DNA of 64,000 nt, from contig JAEWVR010000018.1 of the NCBI GenBank assembly GCA_023459055.1, positions 233,405-297,404 on the forward strand. Reading direction: 5' to 3'. Positions 55,902 through 64,000 of this stretch are shown here, piece by piece (position 1 is the stretch's first letter; every line of letters begins with the position of its first letter). A program made the position numbers and the translations under genes. The notes beneath the pieces are model-generated. The model had not been told where the DNA came from. It saw only the letters and a program-made list of their open reading frames with translations, and searched no databases. Origin of the DNA: Fibrobacterota bacterium. GTDB taxonomy: Bacteria > Fibrobacterota > Chitinivibrionia > Chitinivibrionales > Chitinispirillaceae.

Positions 55902-57008
55902 CTATAATCCCGGAGGGGGAAAATACAGATGCAGCTTTCTAAAAAGGCTTTTATCTCCAGACAGGACAATTTCTCCATTCGCCAACTGTTTGAGCGGATC
56001 AAGTTCGCGCTGCAGCACACCAACCCAGATATGACTACTTGACTTAATAACAACATCTGGCTTATCTGCTGACGATTCTGTAATTAAACACGTTCCCTTG
56101 TCAACAACAATAGTAAACACCTTGCCAATATCATCAAACTCGAACTGAAATGATGCCTTTAGCCCCCTGGTTGCAACCGGATCAATACTTCTTGCCATCT
56201 CGTGCATAAGTATCCAAGGATCTCTGTTGGTGAGTTCCATGGCGTCGTCAATTGACCCGCCCCTTTTTGAAACGTCTGATGCATATTGCCAGTAAATATT
56301 TGAATACTTTTCGAAATAGTCAATATCGGGTGCAAGCTGTAATGCAGCCTTTTCACCTATTTCTTTACTTATGCATCCAGCTTTTGCAAATTCTGCCCCT
56401 GCCTGAAAAAATGCATGTTCAATATTTTTAATAGTCTTTGGCTTTGTTCCTGCAAACTGCAGAATAAAGGATTCCGTTCTAACAAGTGCACCACCAAAAT
56501 TAATTCCGAATCCTTCTGCATAGGATTCAAGTGTTTTAACCGCACCTGCTGCATGAGATGAAGATTTCAGTCCGCCTATCAGTAATACCGCCATACTTGA
56601 TGGTTTACATTCAGGATAACGGAGTTTATTCAGTTCAATATTTCTGTCATTAAGGACAATACCCGGAGCAAGAAGCGGAAAAGTCCTTTCGAGAAACATT
56701 TTACAGTAACTGCTTACACCAAACGCATACAGTGGCGTTGCAATTACCATCAGGTCTGCTGTCTTAAAATGATCAATAATTGAAGTCATGGAATCGTGCT
56801 GAACGCATGTTCCTGGAGTATTTATCCAGCAATGGTAACATCCAAGACATGGTGACAACGCTACTTTTGTAAGATCAATATCAACAATTTCTGCGAATTC
56901 CCCAGCTCCATTAACAAAAAGGTTGAACAGCTTTTCAGAAAACCCTGTCTTTCGTGGGTTTGCACGAAGAAAAAGCAGTTTCTTTTTTCTTATAGAAGTC
57001 AATTCCAC
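55902..57008 (-). CDS. Flavodoxin-fold oxidoreductase fused to an SCP2 domain
   Basis: N-terminal part (about 8-190) is an NAD(P)H-dependent FMN-reductase/iron-sulfur flavoprotein type: LFLRANPRKTGFSEKLF, and the Cys-rich SPCLGCYHCWINTPGTC with the family pattern CxxCxxC, then TPLYAFGVSSYCKMFLER. The C-terminal 110 residues are an SCP2 sterol-carrier-like domain: KASFQFEF...VIKSSSHIWVGVLQRELDPL...GDKSLFRKLHLYFP. SCP2 binds acyl or sterol lipids, so a lipid-bound substrate is likely. Start is GTG two bases after the fabZ-like stop; last gene of the rmlAC-plsC-fabZ unit. Confidence 0.83.
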   Translation of the reverse strand: MELTSIRKKKLLFLRANPRKTGFSEKLFNLFVNGAGEFAEIVDIDLTKVALSPCLGCYHCWINTPGTCVQHDSMTSIIDHFKTADLMVIATPLYAFGVSSYCKMFLERTFPLLAPGIVLNDRNIELNKLRYPECKPSSMAVLLIGGLKSSSHAAGAVKTLESYAEGFGINFGGALVRTESFILQFAGTKPKTIKNIEHAFFQAGAEFAKAGCISKEIGEKAALQLAPDIDYFEKYSNIYWQYASDVSKRGGSIDDAMELTNRDPWILMHEMARSIDPVATRGLKASFQFEFDDIGKVFTIVVDKGTCLITESSADKPDVVIKSSSHIWVGVLQRELDPLKQLANGEIVLSGDKSLFRKLHLYFPPPGL

Positions 57009-57010
57009 AA

Positions 57011-57475
57011 CTACAAACCTTCCCTCATCGCAAGTGTCAATGTCCCTTTTGCTATGACATTTCTACCTGCAGTTGCCTCAACTATATAAGAATGAAATGC
57101 CCCAAATGATGTATCTTTGGCTGCGGTCATTTTCAGTGTATCACCGGGAACTGCAGGGTAAGTATATTTCATGTTTGCTGCAACAAGAAAAAAAATCTCA
57201 GGTTTTGCATTACTACTATTATCCCGACTTACTATTTGTTTTGAAAATCCCCAAAGTAAACCACTGGTCTGTGCAAGTGCATCGGTAACCAGTACACCGG
57301 GCATGATTGGTTTTCCTGGAAAGTGGCCGGTAAAATGTGGCTCAGATTCAAGCAGCAATCGTTCTGCGACAATCATTTTGTCAGGTACCAGTTTTATCAC
57401 CTTGTCTACAAAAAGAAATGGTGGACGATGAGGCAATATTTTACAGATTTCATCAAGAGAGAATTGATAATTCAT
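57011..57475 (-). CDS. FabZ-like 3-hydroxyacyl-ACP dehydratase with Asp at the catalytic position
   Basis: Hotdog-fold dehydratase. Start at the ATG at 57475 (AAGGAG 6 nt upstream). Motif ILPHRPPFLFVDKV and the active-site helix HFTGHFPGKPIMPGV are FabZ-like; the usual FabZ Glu in the VxEAxAQ segment is Asp here (LVTDALAQTSG), which is the residue FabA uses. The product may act on unusual acyl chains rather than bulk fatty acids. It lies between plsC and the SCP2-fusion gene. 154 residues is normal. Confidence 0.82.
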   Translation of the reverse strand: MNYQFSLDEICKILPHRPPFLFVDKVIKLVPDKMIVAERLLLESEPHFTGHFPGKPIMPGVLVTDALAQTSGLLWGFSKQIVSRDNSSNAKPEIFFLVAANMKYTYPAVPGDTLKMTAAKDTSFGAFHSYIVEATAGRNVIAKGTLTLAMREGL

Positions 57476-57485
57476 AAAAAGCTCC

Positions 57486-58304
57486 TTACAGGTGTTCCCA
57501 ATAAGTATCTTTGTCAAGATCCTGAACCTGATCAGACATGATTTTTCTTACCCGGTTGGCAAACTCTGATGCCCGTTCTCCTTCTTTCGGATATAGAGCA
57601 TCCAGTGTCCTCACTGTAAGTTTTATTTTTTCAGGAGGGAAATAACTGTCAGGAAGTTTTGCCATTAATGGATAATCTGTATGCACAATTACCGGTACAA
57701 CAGGCACATTTGCTTCAATTGACAACCTAAATGCAATGTCCTTAAACTGAAGCATCCGGGAAGAACGTGACCGGCTACCCTCGGGAAACACCAGCAAATT
57801 ATCACCCCTGGCAATTATTTCCTTGCAGCGTATCAGCGCAACAGAAAGAGAATCAAGCGACGACGGGTTCACACTAATAAAATTTGAGTACTTTACAAGA
57901 ATTGAAAACACCGGATTTCGCAAATACAAAGACTTCATGATTACACCGGTATTTCTCAAACGGGCCATAACTATCGGCCCATCAAGCTGACTGCGGTGAT
58001 TAGCCACATATATTACCGGTTTATCAAAAGACCCCGGCGCAGGTACAGAATCTTCAACAACTTTGTAAACACCCAGTAGCTGCAGATAAATACGTGTTAA
58101 AAAAAAGTTAAAATGATTTACAAAACTACCAAGAATATATCGTCTCAATGATGAAATAAACAACACCGGAACAGATAACCCTGCAAGTAACAGCAGAAAC
58201 GCACCAATACCCACAAAGTAAAGTGCATATCCGGCAGAGGGAAATAAATAATGAAAAAAAGACCGTTTCCTGTAAAGCTCTGAAAAATACTCTCTGGTCT
58301 TCAT
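57486..58304 (-). CDS. plsC: 1-acyl-sn-glycerol-3-phosphate acyltransferase
   Basis: Membrane acyltransferase of glycerophospholipid synthesis or a related acylation. Two N-terminal hydrophobic segments (about 25-58); HX4D catalytic motif NHRSQLD (102-108); glycerol-phosphate-binding LVFPEGSRSRSS (171-182); later VPVVPVIVHTDY. The ATG overlaps the rmlC stop by 4 bp. In this operon it may acylate a sugar-lipid rather than phosphatidate. Confidence 0.88.
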   Translation of the reverse strand: MKTREYFSELYRKRSFFHYLFPSAGYALYFVGIGAFLLLLAGLSVPVLFISSLRRYILGSFVNHFNFFLTRIYLQLLGVYKVVEDSVPAPGSFDKPVIYVANHRSQLDGPIVMARLRNTGVIMKSLYLRNPVFSILVKYSNFISVNPSSLDSLSVALIRCKEIIARGDNLLVFPEGSRSRSSRMLQFKDIAFRLSIEANVPVVPVIVHTDYPLMAKLPDSYFPPEKIKLTVRTLDALYPKEGERASEFANRVRKIMSDQVQDLDKDTYWEHL

Positions 58305-58849
58305 GCAAACGGAGATTCTATATCGCTTATCAGTGGTAATTTTTCATCCTTGGCTGACAATACCGGATTTGTTACCGGCCACTTGATTGCAAGTTCAGGG
58401 TCATTCCATCGAATACCGCTATCCGATTCCGGAGCGTAAAACCTGTCGACTTTATACTGAACTTCAGTATTTGGAACAAGCGTACAAAAACCATGAGCAA
58501 ACCCTGCCGGTACATATAATATATGGAAATTGGAATCGGTAAGTTCAAACGAACGCCACTGTTTAAATGTGGGTGATGATTTCCTCATATCAACAACGAC
58601 ATCAAGTATTGATCCTTTTGTAACCCTTACGAGTTTTGTCTGGGCATGTGGCGGCTTCTGAAAATGTAATCCTCTCAGCACACCTGCACTAACCGACATT
58701 GAGTGGTTATCCTGAACAAATGTACATTGTATTCCATTTTTCTCAAACGCACGTTCTGAATAGGATTCAACGAAAAAGCCCCGATCATCCTTGTGAACAA
58801 CAGGTTTGATTATAAAAACGCCACTAAGATCTGATGCGATAAATTCCAT
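58301..58849 (-). CDS. rmlC: dTDP-4-dehydrorhamnose 3,5-epimerase
   Basis: Cupin enzyme of dTDP-rhamnose synthesis. Seen: VHKDDRGFFVESYSERAF, QDNHSMSVSAGVLRGLHFQ (with the His base), the KLVRVTKGSILDVVVDMR strand pair, YVPAGFAHGFC and VQYKVDRFYAPESD. 182 residues, normal. Encoded 2 bp after rmlA. The rmlB and rmlD genes are not in the window. Confidence 0.94.
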   Translation of the reverse strand: MEFIASDLSGVFIIKPVVHKDDRGFFVESYSERAFEKNGIQCTFVQDNHSMSVSAGVLRGLHFQKPPHAQTKLVRVTKGSILDVVVDMRKSSPTFKQWRSFELTDSNFHILYVPAGFAHGFCTLVPNTEVQYKVDRFYAPESDSGIRWNDPELAIKWPVTNPVLSAKDEKLPLISDIESPFA

Positions 58850-58851
58850 AA

Positions 58852-59730
58852 TTAGTAATCCCTATTCTTTGTCAAATCAATCAAGTATTTACCGTACTCA
58901 TTTTTCACCATAGGTTTAGCAAGTTCAAGCAGCTGCTCTGATGAAATATAACCTTGACGATATGAAATTTCCTCGGGTGATGCCACTTTGAAACCCTGAC
59001 GCGACTGGATTGCTTCTACGAAATTTGATGCCTGCAGCATTGATTCATGTGTTCCTGTGTCAAGCCAGGCAATGCCGCGTCCAAGAGTAACAACATTAAG
59101 TTGATTCTTATCAAGGTAGATCCTGTTCAAGTCCGTAATTTCAAGTTCACCACGACTTGACGGTTTAAGATTACAGGCGAAATCAACAACCTGTTTATCG
59201 TAAAAATAAAGACCGGTTACTGCAAAGTTTGATTTGGGTGCTTTGGGTTTTTCTTCCAGGCTCAGCGCTTTTCCGTTAGAGTCAATTTCTACAACGCCGT
59301 ACCGTTCAGGGTCTGTCACTCTATAGGCAAATACCGTCGCCCCATCATTACGGGCAACAGCCATCTTCAAATTGTCAACCAACCCATGACCCCAGAATAT
59401 ATTATCACCGAGAATAAGCGCACACCGGTCATCCCCGATAAACTCTTTACCAAGAACAAATGCCTGTGCAAGTCCTTCCGGTTTTGGCTGTACCGTATAT
59501 GAGAGCCGAATACCCCACTGATTACCATTACCCAGCAACCGCTTGAACTGCACCTGATCCTCAGGAGTAGTTATAATAAGAATATCCTTTATGCCGGACA
59601 GCATTAATATTGACAACGGGTAATAAATCATCGGTTTATCGTAAACAGGCATCAGTTGTTTACTTACAGCAATTGTTACGGGATAAAGCCTTGTGCCCGA
59701 CCCCCCGGCCAGAATAATTCCTTTAACCAT
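58852..59730 (-). CDS. rmlA: Glucose-1-phosphate thymidylyltransferase
   Basis: First enzyme of dTDP-sugar synthesis. Signature GIILAGGSGTRLYPVTIAVSK at residues 4-24 (nucleotide-binding GGSGTRL and Lys), LLGDNIFWGHG-type region (LILGDNIFWGHGL), the EEKPKAPKS segment and VTGLYFYD. 292 residues, the short RmlA type. GGGAG lies 7 nt before the ATG. First gene of a five-gene operon that ends with a lipid-related flavoprotein. Confidence 0.95.
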   Translation of the reverse strand: MVKGIILAGGSGTRLYPVTIAVSKQLMPVYDKPMIYYPLSILMLSGIKDILIITTPEDQVQFKRLLGNGNQWGIRLSYTVQPKPEGLAQAFVLGKEFIGDDRCALILGDNIFWGHGLVDNLKMAVARNDGATVFAYRVTDPERYGVVEIDSNGKALSLEEKPKAPKSNFAVTGLYFYDKQVVDFACNLKPSSRGELEITDLNRIYLDKNQLNVVTLGRGIAWLDTGTHESMLQASNFVEAIQSRQGFKVASPEEISYRQGYISSEQLLELAKPMVKNEYGKYLIDLTKNRDY

Positions 59731-59921
59731 ATACTATCTCCCTGCTACGGTTTCGTTTGCATACCGTAGAACTCAGTGATACAAGTTGCATATACTCCAG
59801 TTCTTTTTTTTAACTCCATAATATAGTTTCTGTACATGAAAGAATGATGTATTTATGGACCGCAACGATTTCCTGTTCATGTTGCACGATACTGGTAACT
59901 TACTATTTTTATGGGAGTTAG

Positions 59922-60830
59922 ATGAACGAATTGCATGCAACGACTAAACGTTTTCTTGAGTATCTTAAAAAAGAAAAAAACTTCTCTGATCATTCAATTA
60001 AGGCATACACGATTGATCTGCAGCAGCTAAGCGACTATTGTACTGAAAAAAAGATCGACATGAATGTTTCCGCTGTTATGAAAAAACCGGTATTACGTGG
60101 TTTTATAATGAGGTTATCTGCTGATCAGAAAAAATCGAGATCAATTGCCCGAAAAATTGCCTGTTTGAAATCATTTGCCAAATATTGTGTTAAGCAGAAG
60201 ATACTTGCTGTAAATACGGCAAAAGTGGTTACATCGCCTAAGCTTGACAAGCCACTACCCGCTTTTTTAACTAAAAATCAGGCAGAACATCTTCAGCCGA
60301 AAGCAGAAAACACACTGGAATCAACCCGTAATGATACGATCATTGAGTTTTTTTACGGCTGCGGTATCCGTCTGAGTGAACTACAGGGGCTCAACCTTAA
60401 TGATGTCAACACACGTAACCTGACAATCAGGGTATTTGGAAAGGGACGCAAGGAGCGAATTGTCCCTGTAACCAGAGATGCAATTACTGCGATGGAGCGT
60501 TACCGGTCACACTGCAGAAATGCGTACGAAACAAATCCAGCTCTATTTATAAATGGCCAGGGAGAGCGTTTATCAGTCCGTCAGATATCACGAATTGTAA
60601 ACAAAAGGCTCTCCGAAGTCAGCCAGCAGAAAAAGCGCAGCCCACATGTTTTGCGCCACTCATTTGCCACACATCTTCTTGACGAAGGAGCGGATATCCG
60701 GGCTGTTAAGGAACTGCTTGGTCATTCATCGTTAAGCACAACGCAGATATATACACACATTTCCAAAGAACACCTTGCAAAGGTCTATAAGCAGGCTCAC
60801 CCGCGGGCGATAAGAACAGACACCGATTGA
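59922..60830 (+). CDS. xerC: XerC/XerD-type tyrosine recombinase
   Basis: Site-specific recombinase, probably for chromosome-dimer resolution. N-terminal SAM-like DNA-binding domain (about 5-100), catalytic domain with R150 (GCGIRLSEL), K174 (GKGRKER), H242 and R245 (HVLRHSFATHLL), H268 (LLGHSSLSTT) and nucleophile Y277. 302 residues. GGGAG lies 4 nt before the ATG. It has intact active residues, unlike the remnant at 18969-19121. Only one Xer is visible here; XerC versus XerD cannot be settled. Confidence 0.88.
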   Translation: MNELHATTKRFLEYLKKEKNFSDHSIKAYTIDLQQLSDYCTEKKIDMNVSAVMKKPVLRGFIMRLSADQKKSRSIARKIACLKSFAKYCVKQKILAVNTAKVVTSPKLDKPLPAFLTKNQAEHLQPKAENTLESTRNDTIIEFFYGCGIRLSELQGLNLNDVNTRNLTIRVFGKGRKERIVPVTRDAITAMERYRSHCRNAYETNPALFINGQGERLSVRQISRIVNKRLSEVSQQKKRSPHVLRHSFATHLLDEGADIRAVKELLGHSSLSTTQIYTHISKEHLAKVYKQAHPRAIRTDTD

Positions 60831-60867
60831 ACTTGCAGACAATACAATGTTACTAATACGTGAGACA

Positions 60868-60908
60868 ACAAGCTGTTTTTTTAGTGATTTGACCGGTATA
60901 CAGCTTGT
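60868..60908. repeat. Inverted repeat after the recombinase gene
   Basis: Nine-bp arms ACAAGCTGT and ACAGCTTGT with a 23-nt loop containing a T run, 37 bp past the xerC stop. Possibly a weak terminator; function unclear. Confidence 0.35.
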
Positions 60909-60991
60909 GAATATATGGGGAATCTTACATAAGTATTTGACATATGCAGCTTTGTATCACGCAACCATTTGACATCATATGAATAAAGTAA

Positions 60992-61003
60992 GACCAATTG
61001 GTC
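60992..61003. promoter_or_regulatory. Palindrome before the fibro-slime gene
   Basis: Twelve-bp perfect palindrome GACCAATTGGTC 21 bp before the start codon; could be an operator, or chance. Confidence 0.3.
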
Positions 61004-61024
61004 CCTCCATAGTAAGGAACTATC

Positions 61025-63304
61025 ATGCAAAAACGCGCTTTGGGTTCACTTCGGGTGATTGCATTTCTGATTATTTCAATTGCATCATACTCGAATGCCA
61101 TTGATTATCCAGATACAATTTACGTACCTGTTACTTTTTACGATTTCCACTCAGACCGTTCAAATCCTGAATTTGAGGCTCGTCACTTCGGACAACTTCG
61201 TACCGGCATGGTGGCATCAACGCTTGGTTCTGACAATAAGCCCATCCTTGGTCCTCAACCCTATATGAATTACTATCTTAAGTACTGGTTTCGTCCATGG
61301 GAAACTGCAGCAAAGGGTGATTATACGATCCCCGATTATTCGCCAAATGCAGGGTACGAAGAGGGATTTTACGGGGGGGAAAACTGGAAACAGGAGTATC
61401 AGCAGACTATCACCTATAACGGCATTAAGACTGTCGGATACGATACAGCATTTAAAAACATTGTCATACATGATTCACTTCCGTTTCGGCATATCGGCAA
61501 TGGTGTTTACGAATACAGTAATGCAGCGTTTTTCCCACTTGACAACAGAGGATTCGGCAATGAGTGGAACCATGAAAAAGGTAACTCAGGTCAGTCGTTA
61601 AATGTCGATCACAACTACTCATTTACCATGGAACTTCACTACAAATTTATAAAGACACCGGGGATGAAATTCTCGTTTAGCGGTGATGATGACGTGTGGG
61701 TATATTTAAACAAGCAGCTTCAGATTGATCTTGGCGGAATTCATCAGGAACAGCTTCAGTCATTCAGCCTGGATAATATTTCAGGATTACAAAACGGCAA
61801 ATCATACGAACTTGACTTTTTCTACGCAGAACGTCATAGTGCGGAATCACATATAACAATTACAACAAACATAATTTTTTCACAATCAAATCTGCGTATC
61901 TACAAAAATCCCGGAACACCAAACACCGGCGGTAACAAAGCCATACCGGGCAGCGATACGGTTTCAGCCAACACTGCAGTTACCTATTACGGCCATGTAT
62001 TCGACAGCTTAGGAGTATGGCAGCCGCAATTTGACAAACTAATCAAATGGAATATTGACAATTCAACAGCAGCAGCAATCAGTGGTACATCAGGAGAGAG
62101 TGTTACTATTACATTGCTTCAACAAAATACCCCGGTAACGCTTGTTGGAACATTCAAGGATCCAACAAACCCGACAATACCTGAAAGCAGGGTACAAATA
62201 ATAATTTACCCGCGCCAGGCAGCTGTACCAAAAGCGTACACGCTAAAGCTCTATGGAAAAGAAGGTGCACCGGATCTGAACGGAAACACACCCCTGGGTG
62301 AATCAGTTACGGTCACAGCGGGTACTCAATTACCGGTGTGGGGACATCTGTTTGATTCAAGCGGAACATGGCTTAAGGATTCTGAAAAATATATCAAGTG
62401 GCGTTTTTTGGATAACAGCCAGGGAAATTCACTTGACAAGACTACCGGTACGCAGACAACGGCGACATTGACAAGATCGGGATCATCCGCAGTGCTTGTT
62501 GCCACATTCAACGACCCGCAAACGTTGTCCCGTCAACCATCAGAGGCACGTTTGTCAATTAACATTCTGCCTGATGCTCCAAAAAGGCTTGAGATCATTG
62601 AGGATTCTGTTCCAAGGAAGTTCACCGGTGATGACAGATTTATTGAAGCGGCATTTGGCAGAGATAATACAACGAAGAAAGTATACGCAATACTAAGAGA
62701 CAAATATGACAATTTCATAAGTCTTGCTGATGCTGCATCATGGAGATCTGAAAACCAGTTCTCTTTTGTTGTCAATCCAACCAGCGGGAAATTCACAGTA
62801 ATTTCAAGAGCTGCAGACTCAAATGGCGATTCAGCATATATCGTTGCATCATATGGTCAACTTTCCGATTCGCTAAAGATCATAAATGAGGGAATAGCAT
62901 CAATTATTGCCATCCCCAACAAGTTCAATCCCGGAACCCCTGTTCCATCCATTATTCCCGGTACCACTATCGCTCTACATTCTCTATATATACCGGGAAA
63001 CATGGAACCAAAAACTGGTACCGTTATTCTGATTGAAACACCAAATGTACTTGCTCCATTGGTATCAGGTGGAAACACTTATGCAAAAGTAGTCATTTAT
63101 GATGCAGTTGGAAATATTGTAAGGTCCGATCTACAACCTAAAGCTGGCACCAATTCCCGTATCTACGGCCTTGTCTGGAACGGAAAAAACATGAATGGTC
63201 GTGATGTGGCATCAGGAACCTACCTTGTTGATGTCTATGGGAAAATGGTTAACGGGAAATCATTTAATGAAAAAACCAAGGTTGGTGTGACAAGAACGGA
63301 ATAG
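61025..63304 (+). CDS. Secreted fibro-slime domain protein
   Basis: Extracellular protein of the Fibrobacter fibro-slime family. Signal peptide (about 1-25, cut near SNAID). Residues about 28-295 hold the fibro-slime/PA14-like region: IYVPVTFYDFHSDRSNPEFE, a long middle with the Ca-binding-like FSGDDDVWVYLNKQLQIDLGG and FYAERHSAESH. Two Ig-like units follow (about 300-520), then a C-terminal FlgD-like Ig domain with LVWNGKNMNGRDVASGTYLV (about 717-736). Ribosome site AAGGA is 5' of the ATG. It probably mediates adhesion or surface assembly; T9SS export is possible but unproven. Confidence 0.9.
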   Translation: MQKRALGSLRVIAFLIISIASYSNAIDYPDTIYVPVTFYDFHSDRSNPEFEARHFGQLRTGMVASTLGSDNKPILGPQPYMNYYLKYWFRPWETAAKGDYTIPDYSPNAGYEEGFYGGENWKQEYQQTITYNGIKTVGYDTAFKNIVIHDSLPFRHIGNGVYEYSNAAFFPLDNRGFGNEWNHEKGNSGQSLNVDHNYSFTMELHYKFIKTPGMKFSFSGDDDVWVYLNKQLQIDLGGIHQEQLQSFSLDNISGLQNGKSYELDFFYAERHSAESHITITTNIIFSQSNLRIYKNPGTPNTGGNKAIPGSDTVSANTAVTYYGHVFDSLGVWQPQFDKLIKWNIDNSTAAAISGTSGESVTITLLQQNTPVTLVGTFKDPTNPTIPESRVQIIIYPRQAAVPKAYTLKLYGKEGAPDLNGNTPLGESVTVTAGTQLPVWGHLFDSSGTWLKDSEKYIKWRFLDNSQGNSLDKTTGTQTTATLTRSGSSAVLVATFNDPQTLSRQPSEARLSINILPDAPKRLEIIEDSVPRKFTGDDRFIEAAFGRDNTTKKVYAILRDKYDNFISLADAASWRSENQFSFVVNPTSGKFTVISRAADSNGDSAYIVASYGQLSDSLKIINEGIASIIAIPNKFNPGTPVPSIIPGTTIALHSLYIPGNMEPKTGTVILIETPNVLAPLVSGGNTYAKVVIYDAVGNIVRSDLQPKAGTNSRIYGLVWNGKNMNGRDVASGTYLVDVYGKMVNGKSFNEKTKVGVTRTE

Positions 63305-63312
63305 AGATGAGC

Positions 63313-63380
63313 CTCACCCCCCGGACCCCTCTGGTCCTTCGACCACTTCGAAGCGTCGTCCGCAAGCGGTAGAGGGTGAG
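63313..63380 (+). repeat. Cloverleaf-like inverted repeat downstream of the fibro-slime gene
   Basis: Closing stem CTCACCC/GGGTGAG encloses three short hairpins: GGACC/GGTCC, CTTCGA/TCGAAG and CCGC/GCGG. A T-rich run follows, so it may end the fibro-slime transcript. It lacks tRNA landmarks. Confidence 0.65.
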
Positions 63381-63873
63381 TTGTTTATTTTTTTGTCTAT
63401 TTGATTAACGTCAGGAATAGCCGTTGCGTCAAGTTCGACAAACTGGCATTTACAAGAAACGGTTTACTTATGCGCCCGCCCCCTACCCGCATATTTTTTT
63501 GAATGATATACGACTGGTGAACCACGATTAAAAGAACTATCGGAAAAATCTATGTTATTGAAAATGGACAACCAGAGGCGTCAAACACCAACTTTTCACG
63601 ATAAAAATGGTTATATTTACAGATGGGGTTTTCGCTTGTAAATGAACGGTGTGTTTGAATGAAGTATGCGCAATAACCAGGCATAAACAATAAAACCGCC
63701 ACAGAACAAGAAGATAAGAGCGCAAACAATGCAAAACAAGAGAGTAAGAAAAAGAATTGACAACGAAGATTCTGAGCAGATGATTAAAAGCTGGGGAAAA
63801 CAATTAGAGACAATTTGTTCAATATTCTTACCTTCTCATGGGACTGCAAATACCAGATCATTAGTAGAATATG

Positions 63874-64000
63874 ATCGAGTAGGAGGAGGGGCCACATAGT
63901 GCCCTCCGACCTCTCACACCACCGTACGTACGGTTCCGTATACGGCGGTTCGATAAATGTTAATGACTCATTACGATTTTGTCATACAGTGACACAAGTC
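63874..64000 (-). mobile_element. 3' end of a group II intron (domains V and VI), rest off-window
   Basis: On the minus strand, positions 63951-63918 form a 34-nt domain V: nine-pair lower stem starting ACCGCCGTA, 2-nt bulge CG, four-pair upper stem and loop GAAC, with the catalytic triad CGC. Domain VI follows (GAGGTCGGAGGGC ... GGCCCCTCC) with the branch A in CCTACTC, and the intron ends CTCGAT at 63874. The reverse transcriptase frame would lie to the right of the window. Confidence 0.85.

Larger units (their letters stand above)
63305..64000. other. Right-edge stretch: structured repeat, a doubtful small ORF and the intron end
   Basis: Contains the folded element at 63313-63380 and the group II intron end from 63874. 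Between them a 56-codon plus-strand frame (63729-63899) without a clear ribosome site runs into the intron; it may be chance or a gene cut by the insertion. Nothing else is recognised. Confidence 0.5.

Noticed and set aside
63313..63380. tRNA gene
   Set aside because: The fold is cloverleaf-like, but neither strand has the T-loop, D-loop or anticodon-loop landmarks at the right spacing.
63555..63803. Minus-strand ORF of 82 codons
   Set aside because: No ribosome site, no domain, and composition like non-coding DNA.

Overview
The window looks like a chromosomal segment of a Gram-negative, probably anaerobic bacterium of the FCB group, most likely Fibrobacterota. Three genes point there: a fibro-slime domain protein (61025-63304), a 2088-residue SprA homologue of the type IX secretion translocon (38588-44854), and a secreted esterase with a CBM6 module (16900-18648). 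The assignment is inferred from gene families; no rRNA is present. Most genes are ordinary housekeeping genes. The accessory parts are a scarred region at about 15.9-19.2 kb and the right edge.

Layout. 0.5-3.6 kb (minus): nickel ECF-type transporter nikMN-nikQ-nikO with its regulator nikR and a 22-bp palindrome between nikR and nikMN. 3.6-4.6 kb: a four-helix-bundle (S23) gene between two inverted arrays of a 7-bp repeat, then slyD. 4.8-11.8 kb: a lone receiver protein, an M16C protease, adk, an OmpA-like protein, miaA. 12-15.9 kb: unknown proteins, a lipoprotein and a GDPMH-like Nudix enzyme with a near-consensus promoter. 15.9-19.2 kb: a possible group II intron fragment, the esterase-CBM6 gene and a remnant of an integron-type tyrosine recombinase. 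19.2-25.3 kb: NusG-like regulator, ydcF, guaB, htrA, a lipoprotein.

25.4-36.1 kb (minus) is the most interesting block. A TetR regulator is followed by a small secreted ORF, a myo-inositol-phosphate synthase, a radical SAM enzyme, an RND/MMPL transporter, a lysylphosphatidylglycerol-synthase-like membrane protein, a family 4 glycosyltransferase, a DUF3047 protein, a TolC-like protein and an MlaC-like lipid carrier. Several genes overlap by 4 bp. Two near-identical palindromes, one before tetR and one before the inositol synthase, look like the TetR operators. I infer a regulated pathway that makes an inositol- or sugar-containing envelope lipid and moves it to the outer membrane.

36.2-49.2 kb (minus): rpmA, rplU, rng, sprA, a SUMF1-domain protein, folP, ftsH. 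49.3-53.8 kb (minus): tilS, which has no ATG, GTG or TTG start and probably uses AUU, next to a CAU-anticodon tRNA; vapBC; recQ. 54-55.8 kb: an SDR-family protein and an MBL-fold hydrolase. 55.9-59.7 kb (minus): rmlA-rmlC-plsC-fabZ-like-flavoprotein/SCP2, an envelope sugar/lipid operon. 59.9-63.3 kb: a xerC/D-type recombinase and the fibro-slime protein. The last 130 bp are the 3' end (domains V and VI) of a group II intron on the minus strand whose body lies outside the window.
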